Below, piece after piece: positions 17,850 through 27,218 of a stretch of DNA of 64,000 nt. Origin of the DNA: Thiofilum flexile DSM 14609 (lineage in GTDB: Bacteria > Pseudomonadota > Gammaproteobacteria > Thiotrichales > Thiotrichaceae); assembly GCF_000380185.1 (NCBI RefSeq), contig NZ_KB904747.1:1-64000 (forward strand). Reading direction: 5' to 3'. How positions within the stretch are numbered: position 1 is the stretch's first letter; each line of letters opens with the position of its first letter. Made by a program: the position numbers and the translations under genes. A model generated the notes under the pieces. It had not been told where the DNA came from and did not search any database. It worked only from the letters and a program-made list of their open reading frames with translations.

Positions 17850-18095
17850 TTAACCGCGTTGATAACGGCGATTGAATTTATCAATCTGACCAGCCGTAGC
17901 GAGAGCGCTGGCTTGTTTCCCTGTATAGAAAGGATGAGATTGACTAGAAATCTCAACCTTCACTAGGGGATACTCTTTCCCTTCAAATACGGTTGTATCT
18001 CTAGTTTCCGCCGTGGAGCGAGTCAAAAACGTGAAGCCGCTAGTTAGATCCTGGAATACGACTTCTCTATAATTTGGATGAATACCGGGCTTCAT
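17850..18095 (-). CDS. rpmE2: 50S ribosomal protein L31 type B
   Basis: An 81-residue ribosomal protein beginning [16 protein letters not shown] and containing FLTRSTAET and [12 protein letters not shown]. It has no CxxC zinc pair, so it is the zinc-free (type B) L31 paralogue that many bacteria use when zinc is short. I choose the ATG at 18095 because GAGGAACTT precedes it and the family starts there; a longer frame upstream adds 19 unrelated residues. No clear Zur box is visible upstream. Confidence 0.95.
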   Translation of the reverse strand: MKPGIHPNYREVVFQDLTSGFTFLTRSTAETRDTTVFEGKEYPLVKVEISSQSHPFYTGKQASALATAGQIDKFNRRYQRG

Positions 18096-18175
18096 GTTGA
18101 AGTTCCTCAAAGTGTGGTATATCGAATTTACGAAAGGGCGGTATGCTAGCAAAATCTACCCCACTCTCGCAATCT

Positions 18176-18874
18176 CTATTTTGCTGATAACTCAATCTCT
18201 GCCGCGACATCGACTCTTAAAGTCTGTTTTCCCGCCTCTAAAGCCGGCGCTGGAGCCGCATCCATGGTAGCAGCTTTCATCATGGCAATAGGCGCTCTAG
18301 GCATAAAAACTTGCTGACCTGACTGAATATTCAGCATTACGACGCGATATTCTGAACGCCCCATATTGCTTTGAACTTGAGCAGCACGACGTTTAACATT
18401 ACCTAAAGCTTCTGCAATTAGCTCATCTTCAATCGCTTTTTGTACCTTAGGCGAGACGGCATAATTGACGGACTCGATACGTAATTGCTCTTGTAGCTTG
18501 CCCAGCAAAGTACTCATGGCATTAATTTCAGTGCTTTTGACCTGTAAGGTTTGGCGTACCTGCCAACCAATGATTTTGCCCTTATCATCATAACTAGGGT
18601 AAGTGGTATAACTTAAAGTGCGTGCTTCCACACCATCGATCTTTTTAGCCTCAGCTACCCCCCACGTAATCGCACTATTCACCTTTGCAGACAATGAGGT
18701 GCTATCCTGCCCTTCTTCAGCGGCATATAACACGGCAATAGCGGTATCATTCTCGACCTCACGCTCGGCATTGGCACTGAAAGCCACGCGATCATATTTT
18801 TGTGCCTCCTCCGCGTGTACCGTAGCACTTACCATAGCAGAAGCCAACATTAGACCTATTAACCAACGTTTCAT
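18176..18874 (-). CDS. SIMPL-domain (DUF541) periplasmic protein
   Basis: A 232-residue protein with signal peptide MKRWLIGLMLASAMVSATVHA and a DUF541/SIMPL domain: YDRVAFSANAEREVENDTAIAVL, the VNSAITWGVAEAKKI region and YTTYPSYDDKGKIIGWQVRQTLQV. The family is found in the periplasm or outer membrane; some members are linked to oxidative-stress tolerance, but no reaction is known. It stands alone, with rpmE2 downstream and fabA upstream. Confidence 0.82.
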   Translation of the reverse strand: MKRWLIGLMLASAMVSATVHAEEAQKYDRVAFSANAEREVENDTAIAVLYAAEEGQDSTSLSAKVNSAITWGVAEAKKIDGVEARTLSYTTYPSYDDKGKIIGWQVRQTLQVKSTEINAMSTLLGKLQEQLRIESVNYAVSPKVQKAIEDELIAEALGNVKRRAAQVQSNMGRSEYRVVMLNIQSGQQVFMPRAPIAMMKAATMDAAPAPALEAGKQTLRVDVAAEIELSAK

Positions 18875-19012
18875 AACAACATAGCCTTTTAAAATAGCGT
18901 TATATTAAAAATTTCAGCTTACTCAGTAGCCGTATACAAAATACCGCTACTGATGATTTTGATTAGCGTTATGTGGTTAGGTATTAAAAATACCATTATG
19001 TTCCAAGCAGAG

Positions 19013-19528
19013 TTAAAAAGACTCGGTGGAGGTAAATAAACCTACCCGCAAATCCTTAGCCGTGTAGATCTCGCGCCCATCCACCTCTAGACTACCATCG
19101 GCAATTCCCATCACTAATTTACGGGTAATTACCCGCTTTAAATCCACTTTGTAGACGACCTTTTTAGCCTTAGGGAGGACTTGACCAAAGAATTTAACCT
19201 CGCCCACCCCTAATGCGCGTCCATGTCCGGGATTACCCAGCCAAGCTAAATAAAATCCCACCATTTGCCACATAGCATCCAAACCTAAGCAGCCGGGCAT
19301 CACAGGATCACCCGGAAAATGACAGGCAAAAAACCATAAATCAGGATTGATATCCAGCTCAGCAATAATATTGCCCTTGCCGTGTGGCCCACCGTTATCG
19401 GTAATTTCTATAATACGATCCATCATGAGCATATTCGGTACTGGCAACTGAGCATTCCCAGGCCCAAACATCTGCCCATGACCGCATTGTAAGAGTTCTT
19501 CACGATTAAAACTGGCTTGTCTAGACAT
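19013..19528 (-). CDS. fabA: 3-hydroxydecanoyl-ACP dehydratase/isomerase
   Basis: Makes and isomerises trans-2-decenoyl-ACP, the branch point for unsaturated fatty acids. The 171-residue protein has [23 protein letters not shown] with the catalytic histidine and aspartate of the FabA hot-dog fold, and [13 protein letters not shown]. Length matches E. coli FabA. ubiA starts upstream on the same strand, 31 bases away, so they may be co-transcribed. No fabB is in the window. Confidence 0.97.
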   Translation of the reverse strand: MSRQASFNREELLQCGHGQMFGPGNAQLPVPNMLMMDRIIEITDNGGPHGKGNIIAELDINPDLWFFACHFPGDPVMPGCLGLDAMWQMVGFYLAWLGNPGHGRALGVGEVKFFGQVLPKAKKVVYKVDLKRVITRKLVMGIADGSLEVDGREIYTAKDLRVGLFTSTESF

Positions 19529-19559
19529 CCTCGCCCCACAGCAATTAGCAAAAGACGGA

Positions 19560-20429
19560 TTATAGGGGTGCAGGCAAGAGATAATCCAGACTTAAGCCTA
19601 GAAACACCGCTAAACCAAACCAATTATTGTTGAGAAACGCCTGAAAACAGGGTAAACGCTCACGCTTTCTAATCAAATATTGCTCATAAAGCGCAAATCC
19701 TGCGGCTACGACTAAACCACCATAATAAAATACCCCTAGTTCAGCGAGCTGCCCCACCCAAATCAGTAATGCCAAGGTTAGTATTTGCAATATACCAATC
19801 ACTAACTTGTCATAGTGCCCAAAGAATATAGCGGATGATTTAACCCCAATTTTTACATCATCCTCTCGATCACTCATGGCATACATGGTGTCATAGGCCA
19901 CCGTCCAACACAGAGAAGCGGCAAATAAGACCCAAGCCAGTAAAGGAGGCCACTCATCAGTGGTCGCAGTAAAAGCCATAGGAATCCCCCACGCAAAGGC
20001 TACTCCTAAATGGGCTTGGGGTAGGGAGTGAATACGCTTCATAAAGGGATAGGTTAGCGCTAAAAACACCGCCCCTAAGGATAAAATAAGGGTTTTAGTA
20101 TTGAGCTGTAGTACGAGGATAAAAGCAGTTAGGCACAATACTCCGCACACGAGCAAAGCCTCACGTGCCGAAATATGCCCCGCCGCAAGAGGACGATTGC
20201 GAGTACGTTCGACATGAGGGTCAATATCACGATCAGCATAGTCATTAATAGCACAGCCTGCCGAACGCATTAAAACCACGCCTAGCACAAAGATAAGTAC
20301 TAATGACAGGGATGGGTGCCCCTCAGCAGCAATCCATAATGCCCAAAGGGTAGGCCACAATAATAAATAAATACCAATAGGGCGATCTAAACGCACTAAC
20401 TGTGCATAATATTTAAGGCGCTGCATCAT
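19560..20429 (-). CDS. ubiA: 4-hydroxybenzoate polyprenyltransferase
   Basis: Attaches the polyprenyl tail to 4-hydroxybenzoate in ubiquinone synthesis, in the inner membrane. The 289-residue protein opens with [25 protein letters not shown] and has both aspartate-rich motifs, NDYADRDID (about residue 67) and [12 protein letters not shown] (about 195), plus about nine hydrophobic segments. It overlaps the upstream ferredoxin gene by four bases. Confidence 0.96.
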   Translation of the reverse strand: MMQRLKYYAQLVRLDRPIGIYLLLWPTLWALWIAAEGHPSLSLVLIFVLGVVLMRSAGCAINDYADRDIDPHVERTRNRPLAAGHISAREALLVCGVLCLTAFILVLQLNTKTLILSLGAVFLALTYPFMKRIHSLPQAHLGVAFAWGIPMAFTATTDEWPPLLAWVLFAASLCWTVAYDTMYAMSDREDDVKIGVKSSAIFFGHYDKLVIGILQILTLALLIWVGQLAELGVFYYGGLVVAAGFALYEQYLIRKRERLPCFQAFLNNNWFGLAVFLGLSLDYLLPAPL

Positions 20430-20752
20430 GGAGTTTGGTCGACCATCAAGCGTTTAACAGGTTGACCATTTTTCAAATGGCTTTCAATGATTTCATCGAG
20501 ATCAGATTCATCAACATAGCTGTACCAAATCGCCTCTGGATACACCACCATCACAGGGCCAAAATCACAGCGATCTAAACAACCCGCATTATTGATACGT
20601 ACCTTACCTACACCATTTAGACCTAAGGCTTTACAACGCTGTTTGGTATAATCACGTAGTGCACTAGCATTATAATTAGCACAGCAATTTTCACCATTAG
20701 CGCGTTGGTTAGTACAAAAGAACACATGATATTTGAAGTGAGAGTCAGACAT
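20426..20752 (-). CDS. thioredoxin-like [2Fe-2S] ferredoxin
   Basis: A 108-residue protein of the shethna/NuoE-like thioredoxin-fold ferredoxins: YHVFFCTNQRANGENCC with the first cysteines and RINNAGCLDRCDFGPVMVVYP with the second pair. The pattern C-x(8-12)-C ... C-x3-C binds a [2Fe-2S] cluster. Its partner is unknown. The four-base overlap with ubiA suggests co-translation. Confidence 0.85.
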   Translation of the reverse strand: MSDSHFKYHVFFCTNQRANGENCCANYNASALRDYTKQRCKALGLNGVGKVRINNAGCLDRCDFGPVMVVYPEAIWYSYVDESDLDEIIESHLKNGQPVKRLMVDQTP

Positions 20753-20798
20753 GATAGATCCTACCTAAGCGTCAAGCTAAACAGCTATCATGCCAGAA

Positions 20799-20829
20799 AA
20801 AAATAGGACGGAAAATCCGCCCTATTTTT
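20799..20829. terminator. bidirectional terminator before the ferredoxin-ubiA-fabA unit
   Basis: A 14-bp stem with one mismatch (left arm AAAAATAGGACGGA, right arm TCCGCCCTATTTTT) and an AAA loop. It sits just after the small lipoprotein gene on the minus strand. Confidence 0.85.
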
Positions 20830-20848
20830 CTTAATAACTAAGCCGTTA

Positions 20849-21040
20849 TTATTGTGGTGTCGCTGGGTCAGCAGGAGCTGCTGCTGGAGCCGTAGCCGCT
20901 GGTGCTGCTGCAGGAGCCGTAGCAGCCGGTGCTGCCGCAGGAGCCGCTGCTGGTTCAGCCGCTTTCTCGTCTTTACCACCACAAGCAGTTAAAACTAAAG
21001 CAGTTAATAAAGTAGCTAATACTAAACGTAATTGAGTCAT
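20849..21040 (-). CDS. small Ala/Pro-rich lipoprotein
   Basis: A 63-residue product. MTQLRLVLATLLTALVLTAC is a lipoprotein signal with lipobox L-T-A-C. After GGKDEKAAE the rest is a low-complexity run built from AAPA and ATAP units, repeated at the DNA level too. GGAGATT precedes the ATG at 21040. Such short tails could act as an envelope spacer; no function is known. An overlapping reading frame through the same repeat is a shadow. Confidence 0.65.
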   Translation of the reverse strand: MTQLRLVLATLLTALVLTACGGKDEKAAEPAAAPAAAPAATAPAAAPAATAPAAAPADPATPQ

Positions 21041-21221
21041 TGTTAATCTCCGCAAATAAATAATAAACACATAAAAACACGAAGCCCGATCAAGTTAACT
21101 AGGCTATCTAAAGTGACATCCTAGTTACCTCTTATAATCTAGTTAACTTGGTATATATCTTATTACATTATAGCGCGAGTACAGTAAATTTTTTACACTA
21201 ACTACTTTAAACTTAGTAAAT

Positions 21222-21584
21222 TTAAAAAGCCTCTGGCTTACCCAAAGCCATCAAGCTGCCATTGATAGTAGCCCCTTGCTCAACCTTAATTTCTGAGTAG
21301 TGAATATTGCCTGTTACTTCGGCACTAGAGGTGAGCGTAATACGCACAGAGGCAAAAATATCACCTGCAACTTTTCCCGCCACAATAATGGTAGGCGCTC
21401 GAATCTCACCCGCTACTTCACTGTTTTCTTGTAAATGTAAAGAAGCATTCGACTCTACGGGTGCCACAATATTGCCGCTTACGCGTCCTTGTAGATAAAG
21501 GGTGCCACGAAATGAAATATCACCAATTACCTCAATATCAGTATCAAGCTGAGAGGTATGTAAAGAAGAAGGGTTGCCAGACAT
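21222..21584 (-). CDS. bactofilin
   Basis: A 120-residue bactofilin: TDIEVIGDISFRGTLYLQGRVSGNI, then ENSEVAGEIRAPTIIVAGKVAGDI and SSAEVTGNIHYSEIKVEQGATINGSL. These evenly spaced beta-helix turns are the DUF583/CcmA polymerising core; the flanks are short. Bactofilins form membrane-associated filaments that guide cell shape, stalks or polar proteins. The gene follows a coiled-coil membrane protein (21619-22005) on the same strand. Confidence 0.92.
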   Translation of the reverse strand: MSGNPSSLHTSQLDTDIEVIGDISFRGTLYLQGRVSGNIVAPVESNASLHLQENSEVAGEIRAPTIIVAGKVAGDIFASVRITLTSSAEVTGNIHYSEIKVEQGATINGSLMALGKPEAF

Positions 21585-21618
21585 CGATTTTATTGTTCCT
21601 ATTGCTAATTAAAAAGAT

Positions 21619-22005
21619 TCAACGTGCTGCTCGCAGTTGTGCTAGCTCACGTTCTAAGGCTGATATTGTATCATCGCGCCATTGCAAGTCTTGCAGTAAT
21701 GCCCTGACTTGATCTTCGGTCGCTTGCAAACGCACGACCAAATCCGTATTGCCGCCGACGGCATCTAGCTGAGAGCGTAGCTTCACTAGATGATCTTCTT
21801 TTTCTTTCAAATCACGGCGTAAATCGGCATTGTCTCGATGACATTGTTCTAATCGAAAACGTGCCTCAAAGGGATCGGTGGTTAAAGGTAAAGTATTGCC
21901 AGGTAATTTGGGCTGACGCAAACCGCGCCCCCACCACCCCAAGAGCACCCCACCAAGGGTAGCAATAACTAAGAATACAGTTATTTGGCTCATCAAATAC
22001 CACAT
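21619..22005 (-). CDS. membrane-anchored coiled-coil protein
   Basis: A 128-residue protein with one N-terminal membrane helix (ITVFLVIATLGGVLLGWWG) and then a long charged coiled coil (about residues 45-128: CHRDNADLRRDLKEKEDHLVK and beyond). I see no named family. The ATG at 22005 has GAGGAA at good spacing; an internal ATG four codons on is less likely. It lies 34 bases ahead of the bactofilin, so it may anchor or organise that filament (inference). Confidence 0.6.
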   Translation of the reverse strand: MWYLMSQITVFLVIATLGGVLLGWWGRGLRQPKLPGNTLPLTTDPFEARFRLEQCHRDNADLRRDLKEKEDHLVKLRSQLDAVGGNTDLVVRLQATEDQVRALLQDLQWRDDTISALERELAQLRAAR

Positions 22006-22201
22006 TGAACTTCCTCGCTGACCTACTTTACCAATTATTATAGAATTTAATATGGCTCAGAACTTATGTTAGACCACACTGCCCCTACCTGGCTAATGAT
22101 TGTACGCTAAAATTTATCGCTGATAATTAAAAAAACTTCTGTTGAAAACCACTTCGCACACTATAAACTAAATAAAGCCCGCTATGTAATCGACAGAGTT
22201 T

Positions 22202-22909
22202 ATGTTAGAAAATTTATTTAGTGCTGAAAAATCAGGACGTTTGCCCCAGGTTGATCTAGTTTTCAGAGTGCCCGATGTGAAATCTCTGCAGTTTGATGAG
22301 AGTTTTGACCCCTTGACCACATGGCATTATTTTACACATCATATTCGACGCTACCCTCACGATCTGCGTGCTCACACGCAGAGGGTATTATTAGCAACCC
22401 GTCCTGTCTTACATAGTAAGTTAGCGGGTACTTTACAAGATTTATTTATTGCATTAGGGACATCTGGGCAGGCTTTACGTGAGGAACTCTTGGAGGTAGC
22501 ACAACCTTATCTTTCTAATATAGATAATGCCTATTTTGAAAGCTGGCTCAAAACACCTGTACTCGACTCACCGTGGCGTGAGGGTTCTATTTTAGTATCC
22601 GGTAATACGACTAAACCGAAGGTACTGGTTCAATTACAAAAAACGACGACAATTCAACAATATGCCTCGGTATTAGAAGAGGTTTATGATTGTTTAGAAT
22701 ATGGTCAAGTAGAGCGGGCGCGTGAATTACTTGAGGCTGAGTGTTTACGCCCTGCTCATGATCCGATATTTGACCAAGAATTATTAAATATTTATCAGTA
22801 TACCCGCGATCAGGGGCGCTTAAATCAAATGATTAATACGATGCAAAAAATGGGGTTCATTGTACCCGACTCATGGTTTGACAAAAGGCAGGAAGCCGTA
22901 CAATGGTAA
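22202..22909 (+). CDS. hypothetical helical protein, FimV/TPR-like C-terminus
   Basis: A 235-residue soluble protein with no signal peptide. The N-terminal part (to about residue 145) matches no family I know. The C-terminal part has paired helices (SVLEEVYDCLEYGQVERARELL, DQELLNIYQYTRDQGRLNQMI) and the end IVPDSWFDK, recalling the FimV C-terminal TPR. It is first in a plus-strand run with a receiver-like protein, a small GTPase and roadblock proteins, so it is probably a scaffold in that system (inference). Confidence 0.5.
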   Translation: MLENLFSAEKSGRLPQVDLVFRVPDVKSLQFDESFDPLTTWHYFTHHIRRYPHDLRAHTQRVLLATRPVLHSKLAGTLQDLFIALGTSGQALREELLEVAQPYLSNIDNAYFESWLKTPVLDSPWREGSILVSGNTTKPKVLVQLQKTTTIQQYASVLEEVYDCLEYGQVERARELLEAECLRPAHDPIFDQELLNIYQYTRDQGRLNQMINTMQKMGFIVPDSWFDKRQEAVQW

Positions 22910-22933
22910 TACAGTCATGGAATGGGAGTCTCG

Positions 22934-24310
22934 ATGATGATGCAGAATGACATCTTGAAAGCAAGCATGCTAACCATCAGTCCGCATAATCGAGCTATCT
23001 TAGAGTTTTTCTTCGCAGGAGCCGGTAAAAATTTATTTCGTATCACCCCAGCGCATGAGGCTGAAACATTTATTATTGATTACGATCACCCCGGCGCACA
23101 TGAAGAATGGGAAAGGATTCACTTGAGCCAGTCTCAACCTTGCATCATTATTTCTATTCGAGATATTGATTTGCCTAATAGTATTTGGGTAGCTAAACCC
23201 TTGACCACTAAAGCTTTGGCTGATGCGGCGCAACGGGTACAACTCTTATTACAAAACCACAATAAAAAAATGGTAGTTCCTGCCTCTGCTGCAGCCTCAT
23301 CCTCTGCATCAACACTTAAACCTGTAGGAACACCTATACCCTCCACACGTGACTTTGCCCAGCCTGCTTTGGATCCTGTCCTTACACCTAAAGTCAGCTC
23401 TATACCTGCTTCAGCACCGCAATCTTTCCTGTCGGAAGACATATCGGTTACTACCCTCAGAACACCGTTTGAGGCGGCTCCTAAAACCAATACTAATCCT
23501 AGTAGTACGCGTAATCCTAAGCTCTTATTAGTGCGGGATACGGTTACCCCTATGGTTGAGCCGACTAGTAATAGGGATTCAGTGAAGCAGCAACAACGCT
23601 GGTCTTTATTGTGTGGCACGCTACCTGATACTACCCCCGAAAATTTACAGCGTGACCGGCATATTTTTGATGCCAATCAATACTTACTCGGCTCGCTCAT
23701 GGAGGCTACTCAACAAGCTAAAAAAACGGGGCAAGTGTTTCAGGTATTTATCACTCGTCAACACTATATCTTGTTGCTACCTCAACCCAACTATGCTTTT
23801 AGCTCGTTGGATATTCATGGTGCTGAGTTTGCAGATTTATGTACCTACCCCATCACTAGCAATCAAGTACATATTCATATCCCAACGGCTGTAGAACAGG
23901 CTCAATTAGATGCCTATGTGCAACAGCATCCGACCCATCTCTATGATTTAGATGCCTGTCTTTGGACAACCACCTTATTAACCTCTGGCGGACGTCTACA
24001 CCAATTATACGATCCTAATAAAACCTATCGGCTCAAACATTGGCCTAATCTTACTCGTATGGAATCCATCCCTCATGTCATGAGTATTGCGGCATTGTGG
24101 ACTCAACAAGCAGCAACCCCTTTTGACATAGCCAAACAGCTAGGTATTCCACAACGCTATGTGTTTGCCTTTCATAGTGCCAGCAGTTACCTCCTGCTGT
24201 TACATCAGGAGCAAGCGGCTCCAACATCTAACTCAATAACCGAGCCTAAGAAAAACCGTGGACTCTTCTCGCGTTTATTGAAGCGTCTACTCGGAGGAGG
24301 AGCAAAGTAA
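22934..24310 (+). CDS. receiver-like domain protein of the GTPase/roadblock cluster
   Basis: About 458 residues. The N-terminal 100 residues look like a degenerate response-regulator receiver: hydrophobic strands, an acidic site in FIIDYD, the Ser of PCIIIS and the Lys-Pro of WVAKPLT, in receiver order. A Ser/Pro/Thr-rich linker (about 115-210) leads to a second domain (about 215-430) that I do not recognise, and a basic tail RGLFSRLLKRLLGG. GGGAG at 22924 favours a start at 22934 or 22937 over the ATG at 22922. It is 5 bases from the GTPase gene, so the two are co-translated. Confidence 0.5.
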   Translation: MMMQNDILKASMLTISPHNRAILEFFFAGAGKNLFRITPAHEAETFIIDYDHPGAHEEWERIHLSQSQPCIIISIRDIDLPNSIWVAKPLTTKALADAAQRVQLLLQNHNKKMVVPASAAASSSASTLKPVGTPIPSTRDFAQPALDPVLTPKVSSIPASAPQSFLSEDISVTTLRTPFEAAPKTNTNPSSTRNPKLLLVRDTVTPMVEPTSNRDSVKQQQRWSLLCGTLPDTTPENLQRDRHIFDANQYLLGSLMEATQQAKKTGQVFQVFITRQHYILLLPQPNYAFSSLDIHGAEFADLCTYPITSNQVHIHIPTAVEQAQLDAYVQQHPTHLYDLDACLWTTTLLTSGGRLHQLYDPNKTYRLKHWPNLTRMESIPHVMSIAALWTQQAATPFDIAKQLGIPQRYVFAFHSASSYLLLLHQEQAAPTSNSITEPKKNRGLFSRLLKRLLGGGAK

Positions 24311-24314
24311 CTGT

Positions 24315-24863
24315 ATGAGTGTAACCAATAAAAAAATCATTTTCACAGGTCCTGTCGGCTCGGGAAAAACCACGGCTATTAATGCCATTAGCGATATTCG
24401 CACCGTTACGACAGATGCGCTCGCCTCAGATATGACTCAAAGTCGCAAACCACAAACCACCGTGGCGATGGACTATGGTTTGATTACACTAGAGGGAGAT
24501 GAACGTATTCATTTATATGGAACCCCAGGACAAGAGCGCTTTGACTTTATGTGGAATATTCTGATTAAAGGAGGAATCGGCCTAATACTGTTATTAGACA
24601 ATACACGCACAGATCCCTTTCAGGATCTAAAATTTTATACTCATGCATTTCGTGAATTTATTGAACAACAACAAATGGTAGTGGGTATTACCAGAATGGA
24701 TTTGCAGCGTAGGCCAGGCATTGCTGAATACCATCAATGGTTAGAGCAATTAGGCTTAAATGCCCCAGTCTTTGAGATTGATGCCCGTAATCGTAAGGAT
24801 GTTATAACGCTCATACAAGCGCTGCTTTACTCACTAGATCCGGGGGTTTCTGTCGATGAGTGA
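24315..24863 (+). CDS. small Ras-like GTPase (MglA/CvnD-like, COG2229 type)
   Basis: A 182-residue GTPase. P-loop: FTGPVGSGKTTAINAI; switch region with a conserved threonine around TTVAMDYG; switch II and G3: YGTPGQERF; G4 as GITRMD in place of N/TKxD. This is the prokaryotic small GTPase group that pairs with roadblock proteins, as in the Streptomyces conservons (CvnB/CvnD) and Myxococcus MglAB. The next gene overlaps it by eight bases. A polarity or motility switch is the likely role. Confidence 0.82.
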   Translation: MSVTNKKIIFTGPVGSGKTTAINAISDIRTVTTDALASDMTQSRKPQTTVAMDYGLITLEGDERIHLYGTPGQERFDFMWNILIKGGIGLILLLDNTRTDPFQDLKFYTHAFREFIEQQQMVVGITRMDLQRRPGIAEYHQWLEQLGLNAPVFEIDARNRKDVITLIQALLYSLDPGVSVDE

Positions 24864-25506
24864 ATATGTATTAAGTGATAATTTATATCTCGGCGTAACA
24901 CCCGGCGGCGTTTATTATACAGTCCAAGATAATCATGAAGAACCGGGTCGGCTCTTTTTGCATCGTTTATTACAAGAAAGTCAAACCCCGCTATTTAATA
25001 CTGAAATAGCGTGTCAGCTCAGTGGTATGAAACGTCAAAGAGCGCTGGAATTTGTGCATTGGCTGCAAGAAGCGGGTTTAATTACCGGTTTAGAGCACCC
25101 CGAACAAGCCCCACATGAGTCCTTAGAGCGCCTATTACCGAGTTTATTACGCGCACTTTCAGATGAAGGTAAAGCCGTTTTGGCTGAAAGTCGTGGGCTA
25201 TATTTAGGCAGTGCGGGATTTCCTCATGAGGCGGCGGAGGAGTTAGCCGCATTAAGTGCGAATTTAACTGCGGTCTATGCACGACATAAAGCATTATTGC
25301 AAGGAAATCTCCGCTATAATCAGCGAGCCTGGGGCTTAGTAGATGCTACCGGGAACAGTGAGTTAGGGTTTTGGCCTGTTTATATCGGCAATAATCGTTT
25401 TACCCTCATCATTGGTGGAATCCCTCAATTTAACCAACCCATATTCAAGCAACTGGTTTGGGCATTGGAATTACGCTACGGCACTACTAAGCCGGAATCA
25501 CTATAA
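24856..25506 (+). CDS. winged-helix plus roadblock/LC7-like protein
   Basis: A 216-residue protein in two parts. Residues about 30-80 (FLHRLLQESQTPLFNTEIAC, SGMKRQRALEFVHWLQEAGLI) look like a winged helix. Residues about 105-210 (GKAVLAESRGLYLGSAGFPH, EAAEELAALSANLTAVYARH) look like a roadblock/LC7 domain. It overlaps the GTPase gene by eight bases and precedes a second, single-domain roadblock gene, so two roadblock partners probably serve one GTPase. The domain split is my reading of the sequence. Confidence 0.55.
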   Translation: MSEYVLSDNLYLGVTPGGVYYTVQDNHEEPGRLFLHRLLQESQTPLFNTEIACQLSGMKRQRALEFVHWLQEAGLITGLEHPEQAPHESLERLLPSLLRALSDEGKAVLAESRGLYLGSAGFPHEAAEELAALSANLTAVYARHKALLQGNLRYNQRAWGLVDATGNSELGFWPVYIGNNRFTLIIGGIPQFNQPIFKQLVWALELRYGTTKPESL

Positions 25507-25561
25507 ACCAACTATAAATCGACATCATCGTTACGATGAATCATCGCAAGGAGACAATAAT

Positions 25562-25924
25562 ATGCGATCCGAAATGCTTAGCTCGATCCTGAGCGATTTG
25601 AATGGGTCATCTGCTGATATTGAAGCATCAGCAGTGTTATCAACGGACGGGTTAATGATCGCCTCTATGCTACCGAGTGGTATGGATGAAGATCGCGTCG
25701 GTGCTATGAGTGCCGCTATGTTATCGCTCGGTGATCGCACCTCTGAGGAGTTAGCCCGTGGTGCATTAGAACAAGTACTGATTAAAGGAGATCATGGTTA
25801 TATCTTAATGACTCATGCTGGGAAAGATGCGGTCATCACTGTATTGGCAAAGCCTAATGCACGTCTAGGTTTGATTTTTCTAGATGTTCGTAGAGCTGCC
25901 GAAAATATTGCTAAAATTATTTAA
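25562..25924 (+). CDS. roadblock/LC7-domain protein
   Basis: A 120-residue single-domain roadblock protein: SILSDLNGSSADIEASAVLS, DGLMIASMLPSGMDEDRVGAMSAAML and the late DAVITVLAKPNARLGLIFLDVRRA are the family hallmarks (MglB/CvnB type). Such proteins act as activating partners of small GTPases. AAGGAG ahead of the ATG at 25562 settles the start; a longer frame from 25412 runs inside the previous gene. A hairpin follows. Confidence 0.88.
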   Translation: MRSEMLSSILSDLNGSSADIEASAVLSTDGLMIASMLPSGMDEDRVGAMSAAMLSLGDRTSEELARGALEQVLIKGDHGYILMTHAGKDAVITVLAKPNARLGLIFLDVRRAAENIAKII

Positions 25925-25937
25925 GCAACTTGCTCGA

Positions 25938-25975
25938 TTCCTAGCGGCAATCACACGGATCAGCCGCAATAGGAA
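25938..25975 (+). terminator. hairpin after the roadblock gene
   Basis: TTCCTAGCGGC pairs with GCCGCAATAGGAA (11 bp with a 2-base bulge, 14-base loop). No real T-tract follows, so termination would be weak. Confidence 0.35.
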
Positions 25976-26018
25976 ACCGTCATTGTGTATTTATTTCAAC
26001 TGAAAAGTAGTCGTTATA

Positions 26019-27125
26019 ATGACCTCACGCACCCCTATTAAACCCCTAACACATTCTCTAGCATTTTTATCTAAAGTGGGTTTACTTTGCTTAGCTGCTA
26101 CAGCTACTGCTGAAGCAAAAACTATTACTATCCAACCTAACGACACCTTAAGCGATATTATTTATACGCACTATCCTAATGCCAATAATCCACTAGAGAT
26201 GATGCGTAGGGTACATGCGAATAATCCTGATGCCTTTGTCGCTAATAATCCTAATCGCCTCATTGTCGGCAAGCCTTTAGTGCTAGAGGATACAGCACCG
26301 TTAGACCAAGAAGCGCATACCCGTTTTGAACTACTCCGTACTGAAAAACAATCCTTAAGCACCCAATTGCAAGCGATTGAAAAAGAAAATATTGAACTAA
26401 AACGCTTGCTGAAACGCTTTGAAACAGAACAAAGTCAATACAACACCACTAGCCAACCACTTGAAGGTAAAGTCACCACACTGGATGAAAAAGTAGCGGC
26501 TACCTCGACTGATTCAATCCCAACTACTAGCACTGATAATGAGTTAAATACTCAACTCAGCAATGAGCTTAAAAAAGTTCAAGCAGACTATGCAGCCTTG
26601 CAACTCCAATTAAAAGCGGCACAAGAGCTAACGACCGAACACGATCAGCAATTATCGCTTGTTAAAACCCAGCTAGCTGCCCAACAAACTACGAATAAAG
26701 AGCTGAGTCAAGCCCTGCAAGAAGCGCGGGAGCTAAATGGTCAACTCACCTTAGAGCTACAAAGTAAACAACAAAACTCTAATTTACCTTGGATTTTAGG
26801 CGGTGGAGCGGCGTTATTATTATTCCCTCTGCTATGGTGGGTACGTCGTCGCCCAGTGGCTAGTCTATCTACCCCAGATACTAGCTCAGTAACAGCAACC
26901 CAAAACCCACCGGATACGCTCAAAGTAGATACGAATCTTGGTGAGCCTTTATATCGACAAGGAGCATTGGGTTTTAATGAAGGACGTTTAAAACTTAATA
27001 TCGCACGGGCTTATCTGGATAAGCGCGATACTAAGGCCGCCGCCGAGTTATTACAGGAAGTATTGCGCGAAGGCGATGACACTCAAAAACAACAAGCTCG
27101 CGAAATCCTCTCGTTCATTAACTGA
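26019..27125 (+). CDS. fimV: FimV-like LysM membrane protein
   Basis: A 368-residue protein with an N-terminal signal (LAFLSKVGLLCLAATATAEA), a LysM-like segment ITIQPNDTLSDIIYTHYPNA with MMRRVHANNPDAF (the FimV N-terminal pattern), a coiled coil (about 105-240), a membrane helix (PWILGGGAALLLFPLLWWV, about 255-275) and a short C-terminal NIARAYLDKRDTKAAAELLQEVL, the FimV C-terminal motif. FimV-type proteins bind peptidoglycan and organise the cell pole and type IV pili. It is much shorter than Pseudomonas FimV. Confidence 0.8.
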   Translation: MTSRTPIKPLTHSLAFLSKVGLLCLAATATAEAKTITIQPNDTLSDIIYTHYPNANNPLEMMRRVHANNPDAFVANNPNRLIVGKPLVLEDTAPLDQEAHTRFELLRTEKQSLSTQLQAIEKENIELKRLLKRFETEQSQYNTTSQPLEGKVTTLDEKVAATSTDSIPTTSTDNELNTQLSNELKKVQADYAALQLQLKAAQELTTEHDQQLSLVKTQLAAQQTTNKELSQALQEARELNGQLTLELQSKQQNSNLPWILGGGAALLLFPLLWWVRRRPVASLSTPDTSSVTATQNPPDTLKVDTNLGEPLYRQGALGFNEGRLKLNIARAYLDKRDTKAAAELLQEVLREGDDTQKQQAREILSFIN

Positions 27126-27218
27126 CAATAACAATACTCCCTGTAAACGCATTTGGTCAGAAACCTAGAAACGAATATCCTTAGTGTTCTAGTTAACTCT
27201 GTTCAGTACTTCATAATG

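Noticed and set aside
23134-23676. Minus-strand ORF of 180 codons inside the receiver-like gene
   Set aside because: It is antisense to a gene in a well-ordered operon and its residues match no family; a shadow of the plus-strand codons.
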